Below are positions 9,039-19,533 of a stretch of DNA of 64,000 nt, piece after piece. The stretch is taken from the NCBI RefSeq assembly GCF_900176645.1, contig NZ_FXAN01000109.1, positions 1 through 64,000 of the forward strand, read 5' to 3'. Both the position numbers and the translations under genes were made by a program. The stretch comes from Burkholderia singularis (GTDB lineage: Bacteria > Pseudomonadota > Gammaproteobacteria > Burkholderiales > Burkholderiaceae). Within the stretch, counting starts at the first letter, position 1; every line of letters begins with the position of its first letter. Below the pieces are notes generated by a model. The model searched no databases, was not told the DNA's origin, and was given only the letters and a program-made list of their open reading frames with translations.

Positions 9039-10136
9039 ATGCAAATCCCCACTTGGGACAACCCTGTCGGCACCGACGGCTTCGAATTCATCGAATACAC
9101 CGCGCCCGATCCGAAAGCGCTGGGCGCGCTGTTCGAGCGGATGGGCTTCACCGCGATCGCGCGCCATCGCCACAAGGACGTGACGCTCTACCGCCAGGGC
9201 GACATCAATTTCATCGTCAACGGGGAAACCGATTCGTTCGCGCAGCGCTTCGCGCGGCTGCACGGCCCATCGATCTGCGCGATCGCGTTTCGCGTGCAGG
9301 ATGCGGCGAAAGCGTACCGGCACGCGCTCGAACTCGGCGCATGGGGCTTCGACAACAAGACCGGCCCGATGGAACTCAATATCCCGGCGATCAAAGGCAT
9401 CGGCGACTCGCTGATCTATTTCGTCGACCGCTGGCGCGGCAAGAACGGCGCGGCGCCCGGCAGCATCGGCGACATTAGTATTTATGACGTCGATTTCGAG
9501 CCGATCGCGGGCGCCGATCCGAATCCGGTCGGCCACGGCCTGACCTACGTCGATCACCTGACGCACAACGTCCATCGCGGCCGGATGGCCGAATGGGCGG
9601 AGTTCTACGAGCGTCTGTTCAACTTCCGAGAAGTCCGCTACTTCGACATCGAGGGCAAGGTGACGGGCGTGAAATCGAAGGCGATGACTTCGCCGTGCGG
9701 CAAGATCCGGATTCCGATCAACGAGGAAGGCTCCGACAACGCAGGGCAGATTCAGGAATATCTCGACGCGTATCGCGGCGAGGGCATCCAGCACATCGCG
9801 CTCGGCGCGAGCGACATCTACCGCGCCGTGGACGGCCTGCGCGGCGCGGACGTGAAACTGCTCGACACCATCGATACGTATTACGAACTCGTCGATCGCC
9901 GCGTGCCGAACCACGGCGAGCCGCTCGACGAACTGAGAAAGCGCAAGATCCTGATCGACGGCGCGCGCGACGATCTGCTGCTGCAGATCTTCACCGAAAA
10001 CCAGATCGGGCCGATCTTTTTCGAGATCATCCAGCGCAAGGGCAACCAAGGCTTCGGCGAAGGCAACTTCAAGGCGCTGTTCGAATCGATCGAGCTGGAT
10101 CAGATCCGGCGCGGGGTCGTGAAAGACACCGCGTAA
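9039..10136 (+). CDS. hppD: 4-hydroxyphenylpyruvate dioxygenase
   Basis: A 365-residue enzyme converting 4-hydroxyphenylpyruvate to homogentisate in tyrosine and phenylalanine degradation. The iron-binding facial triad can be placed at H173 (YVDHLTHNVHRG), H252 (GIQHIALG) and E329 (FFEIIQRKG). The ATG at 9039 has a CAGGAG site 7 bp upstream and gives a standard-length protein. It is divergent from the Lrp-type regulator, and the other homogentisate pathway genes are not in this window. Confidence 0.97.
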   Translation: MQIPTWDNPVGTDGFEFIEYTAPDPKALGALFERMGFTAIARHRHKDVTLYRQGDINFIVNGETDSFAQRFARLHGPSICAIAFRVQDAAKAYRHALELGAWGFDNKTGPMELNIPAIKGIGDSLIYFVDRWRGKNGAAPGSIGDISIYDVDFEPIAGADPNPVGHGLTYVDHLTHNVHRGRMAEWAEFYERLFNFREVRYFDIEGKVTGVKSKAMTSPCGKIRIPINEEGSDNAGQIQEYLDAYRGEGIQHIALGASDIYRAVDGLRGADVKLLDTIDTYYELVDRRVPNHGEPLDELRKRKILIDGARDDLLLQIFTENQIGPIFFEIIQRKGNQGFGEGNFKALFESIELDQIRRGVVKDTA

Positions 10137-10174
10137 CGCACGGTGCGTGGCGCATAGCGCGTCGGCCTCAAGAC

Positions 10175-10207
10175 AAAGGGCGGGAACTGCGAAGTTCCCG
10201 CCCTTTT
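10175..10207 (+). terminator. Terminator of hppD
   Basis: The inverted repeat AAAGGGCGGGAACT / AGTTCCCGCCCTTT has a GCGA loop and ends in TTTT. It begins 39 bp after hppD. Confidence 0.85.
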
Positions 10208-10270
10208 GATTATCCGGTTCTCGAATCGCGCGCAGATCGCCCGGCGGCAGCCGTCGCGAGCGCGCGACGC

Positions 10271-10465
10271 TTAGTGGCCGCGCCGCATGCCGCGCACGCA
10301 GGCCGACGGGTTCGCGAGCGCATCGATGCCGCCCGCCGGCGCGAGTTGCAGCACCCGGCCATCGGCCGCCGCGCACGCGCGCGCATCGTCCGCGCGCACC
10401 GGGCCGCTGATCGCGAAAAACGCGGCCGACACCATCAAGAAGTTCTGGATATACCGACTGTTCAT
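10271..10465 (-). CDS. Small exported hypothetical protein
   Basis: A 64-residue protein with a clear signal peptide (MNSRYIQNFLMVSAAFFAIS, cleavage near VRA) and a short mature part containing two cysteines. The start at 10465 is fixed by a near-perfect GGAGGTG ribosome site in the minus strand; a 4-codon longer start would leave that site inside the gene. Function is unknown. It is divergent from the indolepyruvate oxidoreductase gene. Confidence 0.7.
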   Translation of the reverse strand: MNSRYIQNFLMVSAAFFAISGPVRADDARACAAADGRVLQLAPAGGIDALANPSACVRGMRRGH

Positions 10466-10787
10466 TTGCACCTCCATTGCAGCCGCCCGGCGCGCGTGCC
10501 GATTGCCGGCTCGCGCCGGCGCCGACCGCGCAACCGGACCGGGCCGCCAAGACTAACGGCAATCGCCGGGCGGCGCGCGTCGTTTTACATGCGCTTACAG
10601 CCTGTAACGCATTGATCCGGCATGTTTTCGGCCGGGCGGCGCCGATTTTTGACGGCCCTGCGGCGGGTTTATCCCAGTGCTACTATCGAACTGAGTCCGC
10701 CAGCATTCGATATTGACCGACGCGTCCACAAGACGCCGACGCATCGACATTTTGGCGATCCCAACCCGGGTGGAGGAGACACACCGA
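10466..10787. other. Divergent promoter region without a supported gene
   Basis: About 320 bp between the small exported protein and the indolepyruvate oxidoreductase gene. The oxidoreductase frame stays open back to 10713, but the GGTGGAGGAG site at 10770-10779 supports the ATG at 10788. Confidence 0.5.
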
Positions 10788-13700
10788 ATGAATGCCCCGC
10801 TAGACGCCGGCCAGCGCGCGACGCTGGAAGCCGCGCTGAAATCCGTCACGCTAGATGACAAATACACGCTCGAGCGCGGCCGCGCTTATATGAGCGGCAT
10901 CCAGGCTCTCGTGCGCCTGCCGATGCTCCAGCAAGAGCGCGATCGCGCCGCCGGTCTGAATACGGCCGGCTTTATTTCCGGTTACCGCGGCTCGCCGCTC
11001 GGCGGTCTGGATCTATCGCTGTGGAAGGCGAAAAAGCATCTCGCCGCGCACCAGATCGTATTTCAACCCGGCCTGAACGAAGATCTCGCCGCAACGGCCG
11101 TCTGGGGCTCGCAACAAGTCAATCTGTATCCGGGCGCGAAATATGACGGCGTGTTCGGCATGTGGTACGGCAAGGGCCCGGGCGTCGATCGCACGGGCGA
11201 CGTGTTCAAGCATGCGAACTCGGCAGGCACCTCGGCGCACGGCGGCGTGCTCGTGCTCGCCGGCGACGATCACGCGGCGAAATCGTCGACGCTCGCGCAT
11301 CAGTCCGAACATATCTTCAAGGCGTGCGGGCTGCCCGTGCTATTCCCGTCGAACGTCCAGGAATATCTCGATTTCGGGCTGCACGGCTGGGCGATGAGCC
11401 GCTATTCGGGCCTGTGGGTCGCGCTCAAATGCGTGACCGACGTCGTTGAATCGTCCGCTTCCGTCGATATCGATCCGCATCGCACCGAAATCGTGCTGCC
11501 ATCCGATTTCATCATGCCCGAAGGCGGGCTGAACATCCGCTGGCCCGATCCGCCGCTCGTGCAGGAAGCGCGCCTGCTCGACTACAAATGGTATGCGGCG
11601 CTCGCCTATGTGCGCGCGAACAAGCTCGACCGGATCGAGATCGATTCGCCGCACGCGCGCTTCGGAATCATCACGGGCGGCAAGGCTTATCTCGACGTGC
11701 GCCAGGCGCTCGTCGACCTCGGCCTCGACGACGAAACCTGCGCGCGCATCGGCATCCGGCTCTACAAGGTCGGCTGCGTGTGGCCGCTCGAGGCGCAGGG
11801 CGCGCAGGCGTTCGCGCGCGGGCTCGACGAGATTCTGGTGGTCGAGGAAAAACGCCAGATTCTCGAATACGCGATCAAGGAGGAGTTGTACAACTGGCCG
11901 GACGGCCAGCGTCCGCGCGTATTCGGTAAGTTCGACGAAAAGGACGGCGCGGGCGGCGAATGGTCGGTGCCGATGGGCAACTGGCTGTTGCCCGCGCACT
12001 ATGAACTGTCGCCCGCGATCATCGCGAAGGCGATCGCAAAGCGGCTCGACAAGTTCGAGCTGCCCTCCGACGTGCGTGCACGGATCGCCGCGCGCATCGC
12101 GGTCATCGACGCGAAGGAAATGGCGCTCGCGAAGCCGCACGTGACCACCGAGCGCAAGCCGTGGTTCTGCTCGGGCTGCCCGCACAACACGTCGACCAAC
12201 GTGCCCGAGGGCTCGCGCGCGATCGCGGGCATCGGCTGCCACTACATGACGGTCTGGATGGACCGCAACACGAACACGTTCAGCCAGATGGGCGGCGAAG
12301 GCGTGCCGTGGATCGGCCAGGCGCCGTTTACCGACGAAAAGCACGTGTTCGCGAACCTCGGCGACGGCACCTATTTCCACTCGGGGCTGCTCGCGGTGCG
12401 CGCGGCCATCGCGTCGAAGGCGAACATCACGTACAAGATTCTTTATAACGACGCGGTCGCGATGACGGGCGGCCAGCCGGTCGACGGCGTGCTGACGGTG
12501 CCGCAAATCACGCATCAGCTCGCCGCCGAAGGTGCAAAGAAGATCGTGATCGTCACCGACGAGCCGGACAAGTATCAAGGCAACATGGCGCTGCTTGCGC
12601 CCGGCGTGACGGTGCGCCACCGCGACGAACTCGACGACGTGCAGCGCGAGCTGCGCGACATCGAGGGCACGACGATTCTCGTCTATGACCAGACCTGTGC
12701 GACCGAGAAGCGCCGCCGCCGCAAGCGCGGCGCGTATCCGGACCCGGCCAAGCGCGTGGTGATCAACGAAGCGGTTTGCGAAGGCTGCGGCGATTGCTCG
12801 GTGCAATCGAACTGCCTGTCGGTCGAGCCGCTCGACACCGAGTTCGGCACGAAACGGCAGATCAATCAGTCGACGTGCAACAAGGACTTCTCGTGCGTGA
12901 AAGGCTTCTGCCCAAGCTTCGTGACGGTCGAAGGCGGGCAATTGAGAAAGCCGAAAGCCGTGGCGGCCGACGCGAGCGCGCTGCCGCCGATTCCCGAACC
13001 CGCGCTGCCGGCCATCGACCGCGCTTACGGCGTGCTGGTGACGGGCGTCGGCGGCACGGGCGTCGTGACGATCGGCGCGCTGCTCGGGATGGCCGCGCAC
13101 CTCGAGAACAAAGGCGTGACGGTGCTCGACGTGACCGGCCTCGCGCAAAAGGGCGGCGCGGTGATGAGCCATGTGCAGATCTCGCATGCCCCCGCCGACA
13201 TCCATGCGACGCGCATCGCGATGGGCGAAGCCGATCTCGTGATCGGCTGCGACGCGATCGTGACGGCGGGCGACGAATGCACGTCGCGGATGCGGCATGG
13301 CGTGACGCGCGTCGTCGTCAACAGCGCGAAAACGCCGACCGCCGAATTCATCAAGAATCCGAAGTGGTCTTTCCCGGGCGCGAGCGCCGAACTCGACATC
13401 CGCACAGCGGCAGGCGATTCGGTCGACCTCGTCGATGCGAACCATTTCGCGGTCGCGCTGCTGGGCGACGCGATCTACACGAACCCGTTCGTGCTAGGTT
13501 ATGCATGGCAGCGCGGCTGGCTGCCGCTATCGCATGCGTCGCTCGTGCGCGCGATCGAGCTCAACGGCGTGCAGATCGAACAAAACCGCGCCGCGTTCGA
13601 ATGGGGACGCCGCGCCGCGTTCGATCTCGCGAGCGTGCGCGCGATGGCGGCCAGCGGCGCACAGGCGGGCGCGGGCGCAACCGTGATTTCGCTGCATACG

Positions 13701-14378
13701 AAAAAGGCGGTGGATACGCTGATCGCGACGCGCGTCGAGCACCTGAGCGCGTATCAGAATACCGCGTATGCGGCGCGCTTCTCGGCCATCGTCGCCAAGG
13801 TGCGCGCCGCCGAGCGGGCGCTCGACGGCGACGCCGCGCAGGAGCCGCTGACCGAAGCGGTCGCCCGTAACTTGTACAAGCTGATGGCGTACAAGGACGA
13901 GTACGAAGTTGCGCGGCTGCAATCCGATCCGGCGTTCGTCGCGAAGCTCGCCGCGCAGTTCGAGGGCGACTGGAAGCTCAAATTCCACCTTGCGCCGCCG
14001 ATTTTCGCGAAGAAGGACAAGCACGGCCATCTCGTGAAGAAGCAGTACGGTTCATGGATGATGCCGGCGTTCCGCCTGCTCGCGAAACTGAAGTTCCTGC
14101 GCGGCACCGCGTTGGACGTGTTCGGCCGCAGCGACGAGCGCCGCACCGAGCGCGCGCTGATCGGCGAATACGAGGCGCTCGTCAGCGAACTGATCGGCGA
14201 ACGGCTCACGCGCGACACGCTACCGCTCGCGGTGGAGCTTGCGAGCCTGCCCGATGGCATTCGCGGCTACGGGCACGTCAAGGAGAACAACTTGCGCGCG
14301 GTGCGGGTGAAGTGGGACGAGCTGCTCGCGCGCTGGCGTTCACCGCAGGGCGGGCAGACGTCGCGGCACGTCGCTTGA
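10788..14378 (+). CDS. Fused indolepyruvate ferredoxin oxidoreductase
   Basis: A 1196-residue protein carrying the alpha (IorA-like) and gamma/beta (IorB-like) parts in one chain. It decarboxylates aryl-2-oxoacids such as indolepyruvate and phenylpyruvate to aryl-acyl-CoA with reduction of ferredoxin. Visible are the N-terminal pyrimidine domain (GFISGYRGSPLGGLD), the thiamine diphosphate domain (GIGCHYM, LGDGTYFHSG), a cysteine-rich Fe-S segment (CEGCGDCSVQSNC) near residues 663-675, and the C-terminal GVGGTGVVT nucleotide-type motif. Arylacetyl-CoA products would feed the paa pathway upstream. The ATG at 10788 follows a strong GGAGGAG site. Confidence 0.93.
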   Translation: MNAPLDAGQRATLEAALKSVTLDDKYTLERGRAYMSGIQALVRLPMLQQERDRAAGLNTAGFISGYRGSPLGGLDLSLWKAKKHLAAHQIVFQPGLNEDLAATAVWGSQQVNLYPGAKYDGVFGMWYGKGPGVDRTGDVFKHANSAGTSAHGGVLVLAGDDHAAKSSTLAHQSEHIFKACGLPVLFPSNVQEYLDFGLHGWAMSRYSGLWVALKCVTDVVESSASVDIDPHRTEIVLPSDFIMPEGGLNIRWPDPPLVQEARLLDYKWYAALAYVRANKLDRIEIDSPHARFGIITGGKAYLDVRQALVDLGLDDETCARIGIRLYKVGCVWPLEAQGAQAFARGLDEILVVEEKRQILEYAIKEELYNWPDGQRPRVFGKFDEKDGAGGEWSVPMGNWLLPAHYELSPAIIAKAIAKRLDKFELPSDVRARIAARIAVIDAKEMALAKPHVTTERKPWFCSGCPHNTSTNVPEGSRAIAGIGCHYMTVWMDRNTNTFSQMGGEGVPWIGQAPFTDEKHVFANLGDGTYFHSGLLAVRAAIASKANITYKILYNDAVAMTGGQPVDGVLTVPQITHQLAAEGAKKIVIVTDEPDKYQGNMALLAPGVTVRHRDELDDVQRELRDIEGTTILVYDQTCATEKRRRRKRGAYPDPAKRVVINEAVCEGCGDCSVQSNCLSVEPLDTEFGTKRQINQSTCNKDFSCVKGFCPSFVTVEGGQLRKPKAVAADASALPPIPEPALPAIDRAYGVLVTGVGGTGVVTIGALLGMAAHLENKGVTVLDVTGLAQKGGAVMSHVQISHAPADIHATRIAMGEADLVIGCDAIVTAGDECTSRMRHGVTRVVVNSAKTPTAEFIKNPKWSFPGASAELDIRTAAGDSVDLVDANHFAVALLGDAIYTNPFVLGYAWQRGWLPLSHASLVRAIELNGVQIEQNRAAFEWGRRAAFDLASVRAMAASGAQAGAGATVISLHTKKAVDTLIATRVEHLSAYQNTAYAARFSAIVAKVRAAERALDGDAAQEPLTEAVARNLYKLMAYKDEYEVARLQSDPAFVAKLAAQFEGDWKLKFHLAPPIFAKKDKHGHLVKKQYGSWMMPAFRLLAKLKFLRGTALDVFGRSDERRTERALIGEYEALVSELIGERLTRDTLPLAVELASLPDGIRGYGHVKENNLRAVRVKWDELLARWRSPQGGQTSRHVA

Positions 14379-14754
14379 CACGCGTCGCCGTGACGGGCGG
14401 GTATGGCGAGCGTTTTCGGCGCGCCGACGAAGGCTGCCCGCGATCCGCGGTGCCGCGCCCGCTGGCCGCCGCGGCTTCACAGGCGGGATGGCGAACGCGG
14501 GTAAGCCGCATAGCCGCCACCGCCCGGCGGATCGCGTGCGGCACTGCCGGCGTGCCGCATCTGCAGCGCGGACACCGGCGGCTGCCGCCCCGTAGACTGC
14601 GGCCTTTCACGGCCGCTGGCAGCCACAAAACTTGCAGCGATGAAAAAAGGCGGCCGCCCCACTCGGGCGACCGCCTTTCCTTTTACGCACCAGCATGCGG
14701 TTCGCGCGGGCAACCGAACCGGCCAGGAACGGCCCACGCGCCCGCGCGTTCGCG
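14379..14754. other. Convergent intergenic region
   Basis: The oxidoreductase and malic enzyme genes converge here. Apart from the hairpin at 14643-14684 no gene or element was recognised. Open frames on both strands are GC-rich shadows. Confidence 0.5.
14643..14684. terminator. Bidirectional terminator between convergent genes
   Basis: A stem pairing AAAGGCGGCCGCCCC with GGGCGACCGCCTTT (one mismatch) around an ACTC loop. An A tract on the left and a T tract on the right let it act for both strands. Confidence 0.8.
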
Positions 14755-17025
14755 TTACTTTACCTGCACGTTCGCTGCGGCCACCGCCGTCATATTGATG
14801 ATCCGGCGCACGGTCGCAGCCGGCGTCAGGATATGGACCGGCTTCGCCGCGCCCAGCAGGAACGGGCCGACGGTCACGCCTTCGCCGCCGACCATCTTCA
14901 GCAGGTTGTACGCGATGTTCGCCGCCTCGACGTTCGGCATGATCAGCAGATTCGCCTCGCCCGTGAGCGTCGTGCCGGGGAACGCCGCCTTGCGGACCGC
15001 CTCGGACAGCGCCGCGTCGCCGTGCATCTCGCCGTCGACTTCGAGATCCGGCGCACGCTCGGCGATCAGCCGGCGCGCTTCCGCCATCCGGCGCGACGAC
15101 GCCGACGGCGCGCTGCCGAAATTCGAATTCGACAACAGCGCCGCCTTCGGCACGATCCCGAAGCGTTCGATCTCGGCGGCGGCCTGAATCGTCATGTCGG
15201 CAAGTTGCTCGGCGCTCGGCAGCTCGTTCACGTAGGTGTCGCACATGAACAGGTTACGGCCCGGCAGCATCAGCAGATTCATCGCCGCGAAATGCCCGGC
15301 GGCCGGCGCGCGGCCGATCACCTGCTCGATGAACCTCAGATGGCTGTGATACGTGTCGATCATTCCGCAGATCATCCCGTCTGCGTCGCCAAGATGCACG
15401 AGCATCGCGCCGATCAGCGTGTTGAACTTGCGCAGCGCCGCCTTCGCGACCTCGGGCGTCACGCCGTCGCGCGCGCCGATCTCGTGGTATGCCTGCCAGC
15501 AGCGCTGGTAACGCGGATCGTCTTCCGGATCGACGATCTCGAAATCGACGCCGACCGTCAGCTTCGAGCCGATCTTCTTGAGCCGCATCTCGACGACCGC
15601 CGGACGGCCGACGATGATCGGCTTCGCGATCTTCTCCTGCAACACGAACTGTGCGGCGCGCAACACGCGTTCGTCCTCGCCCTCGGCGAACACGATGCGC
15701 GCGCGATTCGACTTCGCGGTCGCGAACACGGGCCGCATCACCATGCCGGTGCGGTAGACGGTCGCGCCGAGCTGCTCGCGGTACGCGTCCATATCGGCGA
15801 TCGGGCGCGTGGCGACGCCCGAATCCATTGCCGCCTGCGCGACGGCGGGCGCGATCTTGATGATGAGGCGCGGATCGAACGGCTTCGGAATCAGGTATTC
15901 CGGGCCGAATTCGAGCGAATGGCCTTCATACGCTTTCGCCACTTCCTCGCTCTGATCGGTTTCCTGGGCCAACTCGGCGATCGCGCGCACGCACGCGAGC
16001 TTCATTTCCTCGGTGATCGTCGTCGCGCCGACGTCGAGCGCGCCGCGGAAGATGAACGGGAAGCACAGGACGTTGTTGACCTGGTTCGGATAGTCGGAGC
16101 GGCCGGTCGCGACGATCGCGTCGGGGCGCACCGCTTTCGCGTCTTCCGGGCGGATCTCCGGCTCGGGATTCGCGAGCGCAAGAATCAGCGGCTTGTCCGC
16201 CATGGTCTTGACCATGTCTTGCTTGAGCACGCCCGCGCTCGAACAGCCGAGGAACACGTCCGCTTGACGAATCGCGTCGGCGAGCGTGCGCGCGTCGGTG
16301 GTGGCCGCATAGCGCTGCTTCGACGGATCGAGATTGCCGCGCCCTTCGTAGATCACGCCCTTCGAATCGGCAACGAGCACGTTCGATTTCGACAGGCCCA
16401 GCTTCACGAGCAGATCGAGGCACGCGATCGCCGCCGCGCCCGCGCCCGAGCAGACGAGCTTCACGTCCGCGAGCTTCTTGCCGACCACCGTCAGGCCGTT
16501 CAGGATCGCCGCCGACGCGATGATCGCGGTGCCGTGCTGATCGTCATGGAACACGGGGATCTTCATCCGCTCGCGCAGCTTCTGCTCGATGTAGAAGCAC
16601 TCGGGCGCCTTGATGTCTTCGAGGTTGATGCCGCCGAGCGTCGGCTCGAGCATCGCGATCGCGTCGACGAGCTTGTCCGGATCGGATTCCGACAGCTCGA
16701 TGTCGAACACGTCGATGCCCGCGAATTTCTTGAACAGGCATCCCTTGCCCTCCATCACCGGCTTGGCCGCGAGCGGGCCGATGTTACCGAGGCCCAGCAC
16801 CGCCGTCCCGTTCGTCACCACGCCGACCAAATTGCCGCGCGACGTGTATTTCTGCGCGTCGAGCGGATCCGCGTGAATCGCCTCGCACGCGGCGGCCACG
16901 CCCGGCGAGTACGCGAGCGACAGGTCGAGCTGGTTCGACAGCGGCTTCGTCGGCGTGACGGAGATCTTGCCGGGCTTCGGATTCTGGTGATAAGCGAGCG
17001 CGCTCTGTTTCAGTTGTTCGTCCAT
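14755..17025 (-). CDS. maeB: NADP-dependent malic enzyme with phosphotransacetylase-like C-terminus
   Basis: A 756-residue protein that decarboxylates malate to pyruvate with NADP. Residues 1 to about 430 are the malic enzyme part ([16 protein letters not shown] near the N-terminus, [11 protein letters not shown], and the nucleotide fold [13 protein letters not shown]). Residues from about 440 to the end resemble phosphate acetyltransferase, which is usual for MaeB and thought to be regulatory. Length is normal. It is divergent from pyrE with a 520-bp spacer. Confidence 0.95.
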   Translation of the reverse strand: MDEQLKQSALAYHQNPKPGKISVTPTKPLSNQLDLSLAYSPGVAAACEAIHADPLDAQKYTSRGNLVGVVTNGTAVLGLGNIGPLAAKPVMEGKGCLFKKFAGIDVFDIELSESDPDKLVDAIAMLEPTLGGINLEDIKAPECFYIEQKLRERMKIPVFHDDQHGTAIIASAAILNGLTVVGKKLADVKLVCSGAGAAAIACLDLLVKLGLSKSNVLVADSKGVIYEGRGNLDPSKQRYAATTDARTLADAIRQADVFLGCSSAGVLKQDMVKTMADKPLILALANPEPEIRPEDAKAVRPDAIVATGRSDYPNQVNNVLCFPFIFRGALDVGATTITEEMKLACVRAIAELAQETDQSEEVAKAYEGHSLEFGPEYLIPKPFDPRLIIKIAPAVAQAAMDSGVATRPIADMDAYREQLGATVYRTGMVMRPVFATAKSNRARIVFAEGEDERVLRAAQFVLQEKIAKPIIVGRPAVVEMRLKKIGSKLTVGVDFEIVDPEDDPRYQRCWQAYHEIGARDGVTPEVAKAALRKFNTLIGAMLVHLGDADGMICGMIDTYHSHLRFIEQVIGRAPAAGHFAAMNLLMLPGRNLFMCDTYVNELPSAEQLADMTIQAAAEIERFGIVPKAALLSNSNFGSAPSASSRRMAEARRLIAERAPDLEVDGEMHGDAALSEAVRKAAFPGTTLTGEANLLIMPNVEAANIAYNLLKMVGGEGVTVGPFLLGAAKPVHILTPAATVRRIINMTAVAAANVQVK

Positions 17026-17546
17026 GATGAGCTTGCGAGAGACATGCGTTATAGAGGAATTGGAGACTCAGTACCGAGCACCAGAGGCCACGAATGCGGA
17101 GATCGAAGGGATGGTCGACTGCGACGGCCGTCGCGCGCCGGATCGGCGCGGCATTGAACCTTGGCGGATGGCAAGCGGGAAGTACAAAGCACCGAGCGAA
17201 TACTTAGGGTCGCCTAGTGTACACCTGCCGGCGGCCCGCACGATGCTGCGGCGCGGCAGCGGCAATTGCTTCGGGATACTGGCTTTCGGCGGTTTGCGCG
17301 GCTTGCCCGCGCCCGTTGCGCCGCCAGCAAAACGGCCCGATCGCGGCAAGCGCGCCGAGGTCCGCCGGACGGATCGCACATCGGGTAAAATAGTCGGCTG
17401 CGCGCGCAGCGAAGCGGCTCGACGCGGCGGGCGGCAGTCACAACGCGCGCGCCCGCGCCATCCGCGCCCGGCTCTTGCAACCGGATTCCCGTAAGCTGCG
17501 CCACCGGGCCCGCGCCTGCCCTCGCTCATCATCCAAGGAACGCCCC
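17026..17546. other. Divergent maeB-pyrE promoter region
   Basis: No coding sequence, RNA gene or clear repeat was found in these 520 bp. Long open frames here are uninterrupted GC-rich shadows without family resemblance. Promoters for both flanking genes must lie within it. Confidence 0.4.
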
Positions 17547-18233
17547 ATGACAGGCTTCGATCGCCAGACGATCTCCGACACGACCGCCAAAATCCTGCTC
17601 GAAGTGCAGGCGGTGCACTTCAATGCCGACAAGCCGTTTATTTTCACGTCCGGCTGGGCGAGCCCCGTCTATATCGACTGCCGCAAGCTGATCTCGTTTC
17701 CGCGCGTGCGCCGCGGCCTGATGGAAATGGCCGAATCGACGATCCTGCGCGACGTCGGTTTCGAGCAGATCGACGCGGTGGCGGGCGGCGAAACGGCCGG
17801 CATCCCGTTTGCCGCATGGATCGCCGACCGGATGATGCTGCCGATGCAATACGTGCGCAAAAAGCCGAAGGGTTTCGGCCGCAACGCGCAAATCGAAGGC
17901 TTTCTGGAAGAAGGCTCGCGCGTGCTGCTCGTCGAGGATCTGACGACCGACAGCCGCAGCAAGGTCAATTTCATCAACGCGCTGCGCAATGCCGGCGCGC
18001 AGGTGAACCATTGCTTCGTGCTGTTCCACTACGACATCTTCAAGGAAAGCGTGTCGGTGCTGAAGGATATCGGCGTGGATCTGCACGCGCTCGCGACATG
18101 GTGGGATGTGCTGCGCATGGCCAAGGCATCCGGCTACTTCGAGACGAAGACGCTCGACGAAGTCGAGAAATTCCTGCACGCGCCGGCCGAATGGTCGGCC
18201 GCGCATGGTGGCGCGACGGGCTTGCAGGAGTAA
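17547..18233 (+). CDS. pyrE: Orotate phosphoribosyltransferase
   Basis: A 228-residue enzyme joining orotate to phosphoribosyl pyrophosphate to form orotidine 5'-phosphate in pyrimidine synthesis. The PRPP-binding signature is [11 protein letters not shown] near residues 128-138, with the lysine pair [10 protein letters not shown] before it. The ATG at 17547 follows an AAGGAA site and gives the expected N-terminus. A terminator follows. Confidence 0.96.
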   Translation: MTGFDRQTISDTTAKILLEVQAVHFNADKPFIFTSGWASPVYIDCRKLISFPRVRRGLMEMAESTILRDVGFEQIDAVAGGETAGIPFAAWIADRMMLPMQYVRKKPKGFGRNAQIEGFLEEGSRVLLVEDLTTDSRSKVNFINALRNAGAQVNHCFVLFHYDIFKESVSVLKDIGVDLHALATWWDVLRMAKASGYFETKTLDEVEKFLHAPAEWSAAHGGATGLQE

Positions 18234-18278
18234 GCTTCGGTAAGTGCGTGCCGCCTTCGCGCCGTTGCTTGACCTCGC

Positions 18279-18310
18279 AACGCCTGCCGGTATCGGCAGG
18301 CGTTTTCTTT
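18279..18310 (+). terminator. Terminator of pyrE
   Basis: AACGCCTGCCG / CGGCAGGCGTT with a GTAT loop, followed by TTCTTTT, starting 46 bp after pyrE. Confidence 0.85.
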
Positions 18311-18504
18311 TGGCGCGCCCAACGCACCGGCAACTCGTCAGCCTTGTCCACATACGCTCCCGCCACGCACACCGACTGGTTTGCGCGACTCACGCCGCCA
18401 TGCGTCCCCTAATGCTAGACTTGCTCCCATAATCGGATTCAGACATCGAATCGCTGTCGATCAGCGCCGGGACGCGCCGGCATACATGACAGGAGAAGGG
18501 CCAT

Positions 18505-19101
18505 ATGCGTGTGGGTCGCCGAGTGGTTCCGCCGGGTTCGCGCCGGCGCTTCTTCTCGCTCGCCGTCGCCAGCGCTTCGCTCCTCGGCCTCTTCCATGGT
18601 CCGCACGCGCTCGCGCAAAACCCGTTCACGCTGACAAGCAACGATCTGCATCCCGGCGGGCGCGTCGGGGCCATCCATCTGTTCAACCAAGGCGATTGCA
18701 AGGGCGGCAACCTTTCGCCGCAGCTCACGTGGCGCGACCCGCCGCCCGGCACGAAAGGCTTCGCCGTCACGATGTTCGATCCCGACGCGCCCGGCCGCGG
18801 CTGGTGGCATTGGGCCGTCGCGGGCATCCCGGCAAGCGTATCGAGCCTGCCCGCCAATGCGAGCGCGTCCGGCTATCTGCGGCGAATCGGCGCAATCGAA
18901 GCGCGCAACGACTTCGGCGCCGACGGCTATGGCGGCCCCTGCCCGCCGCCCGGCAAACCGCATCGCTATGTGATCACGGTATACGCGCTGAGGGCGACCG
19001 ACCTGCGCGTCGCCACAGGTCGCCCCGCGCAGATGTTCGACCATGAGATCGGCACGGAGACGCTTGGCTCCGCGCAACTCGTGGTCATTTACGGGCGCTA
19101 A
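18505..19101 (+). CDS. Exported YbhB/YbcL-type PEBP (Raf kinase inhibitor-like) protein
   Basis: A 198-residue phosphatidylethanolamine-binding-protein-like protein. The family core is visible as LSPQLTWRDPPPG, MFDPDAPGRGWWHW and the YGGPCPPPGKPHRY segment. Bacterial members have no firmly known function. The N-terminus has SRRRFFSLA followed by a hydrophobic stretch and HALAQ, which fits a twin-arginine (Tat) signal peptide with cleavage near residue 37. The start at 18505 follows a GGAGAAGGG site. Confidence 0.88.
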   Translation: MRVGRRVVPPGSRRRFFSLAVASASLLGLFHGPHALAQNPFTLTSNDLHPGGRVGAIHLFNQGDCKGGNLSPQLTWRDPPPGTKGFAVTMFDPDAPGRGWWHWAVAGIPASVSSLPANASASGYLRRIGAIEARNDFGADGYGGPCPPPGKPHRYVITVYALRATDLRVATGRPAQMFDHEIGTETLGSAQLVVIYGR

Positions 19102-19533
19102 CGCGCGCAAGCGGGCAGACGCGGCGACAGCGGCCATTGGGCGCTCCTCTACCACGGCTGCCAGAAGGCTTTGCCGCTTGCGAAGCCGCCCGGCTGCGAC
19201 TGACGGCGGCAACCGAGGCAGTCGCAACCGCCATCGGAGCCGCCGCCAGCACGATGCGCCACCCGGCTGCCTACCTTCCGATGCACGCCCCGCTGCGCGC
19301 TCAACCGCTCCTCCCACCCATGCCCGGCGCTCGCCAACGCGACGGCAAACCCCCGCGCGCATCGCGCCCGACATTCGTTTCACCTGCGCAATTCAGTTAT
19401 GCGTCGAAGGCCTCGCTCGCGCCATATCGCACAGCTAGACTCTAGCCGGTCGTCCCGCGCCGCTTGCTGGGGCGCATCGTTGCGCGCGGCCGGTTCGCGC
19501 GCGATTTCGTCGTTTCATTGTGGAGAAACAGGC
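19102..19533. other. Gene-free GC-rich spacer
   Basis: About 430 bp with open frames on both strands but no recognisable family, signal peptide or ribosome site. I see no repeat or RNA gene. Confidence 0.4.

Noticed and set aside
11340-13445. 701-codon minus-strand open frame inside the indolepyruvate oxidoreductase gene
   Set aside because: Its composition is typical of antisense frames in high-GC DNA and it resembles no protein; the plus-strand gene has complete domains.
14695-17157. 820-codon plus-strand open frame opposite the malic enzyme gene
   Set aside because: It is an antisense shadow rich in Arg, His and Asp; maeB is full length on the other strand.
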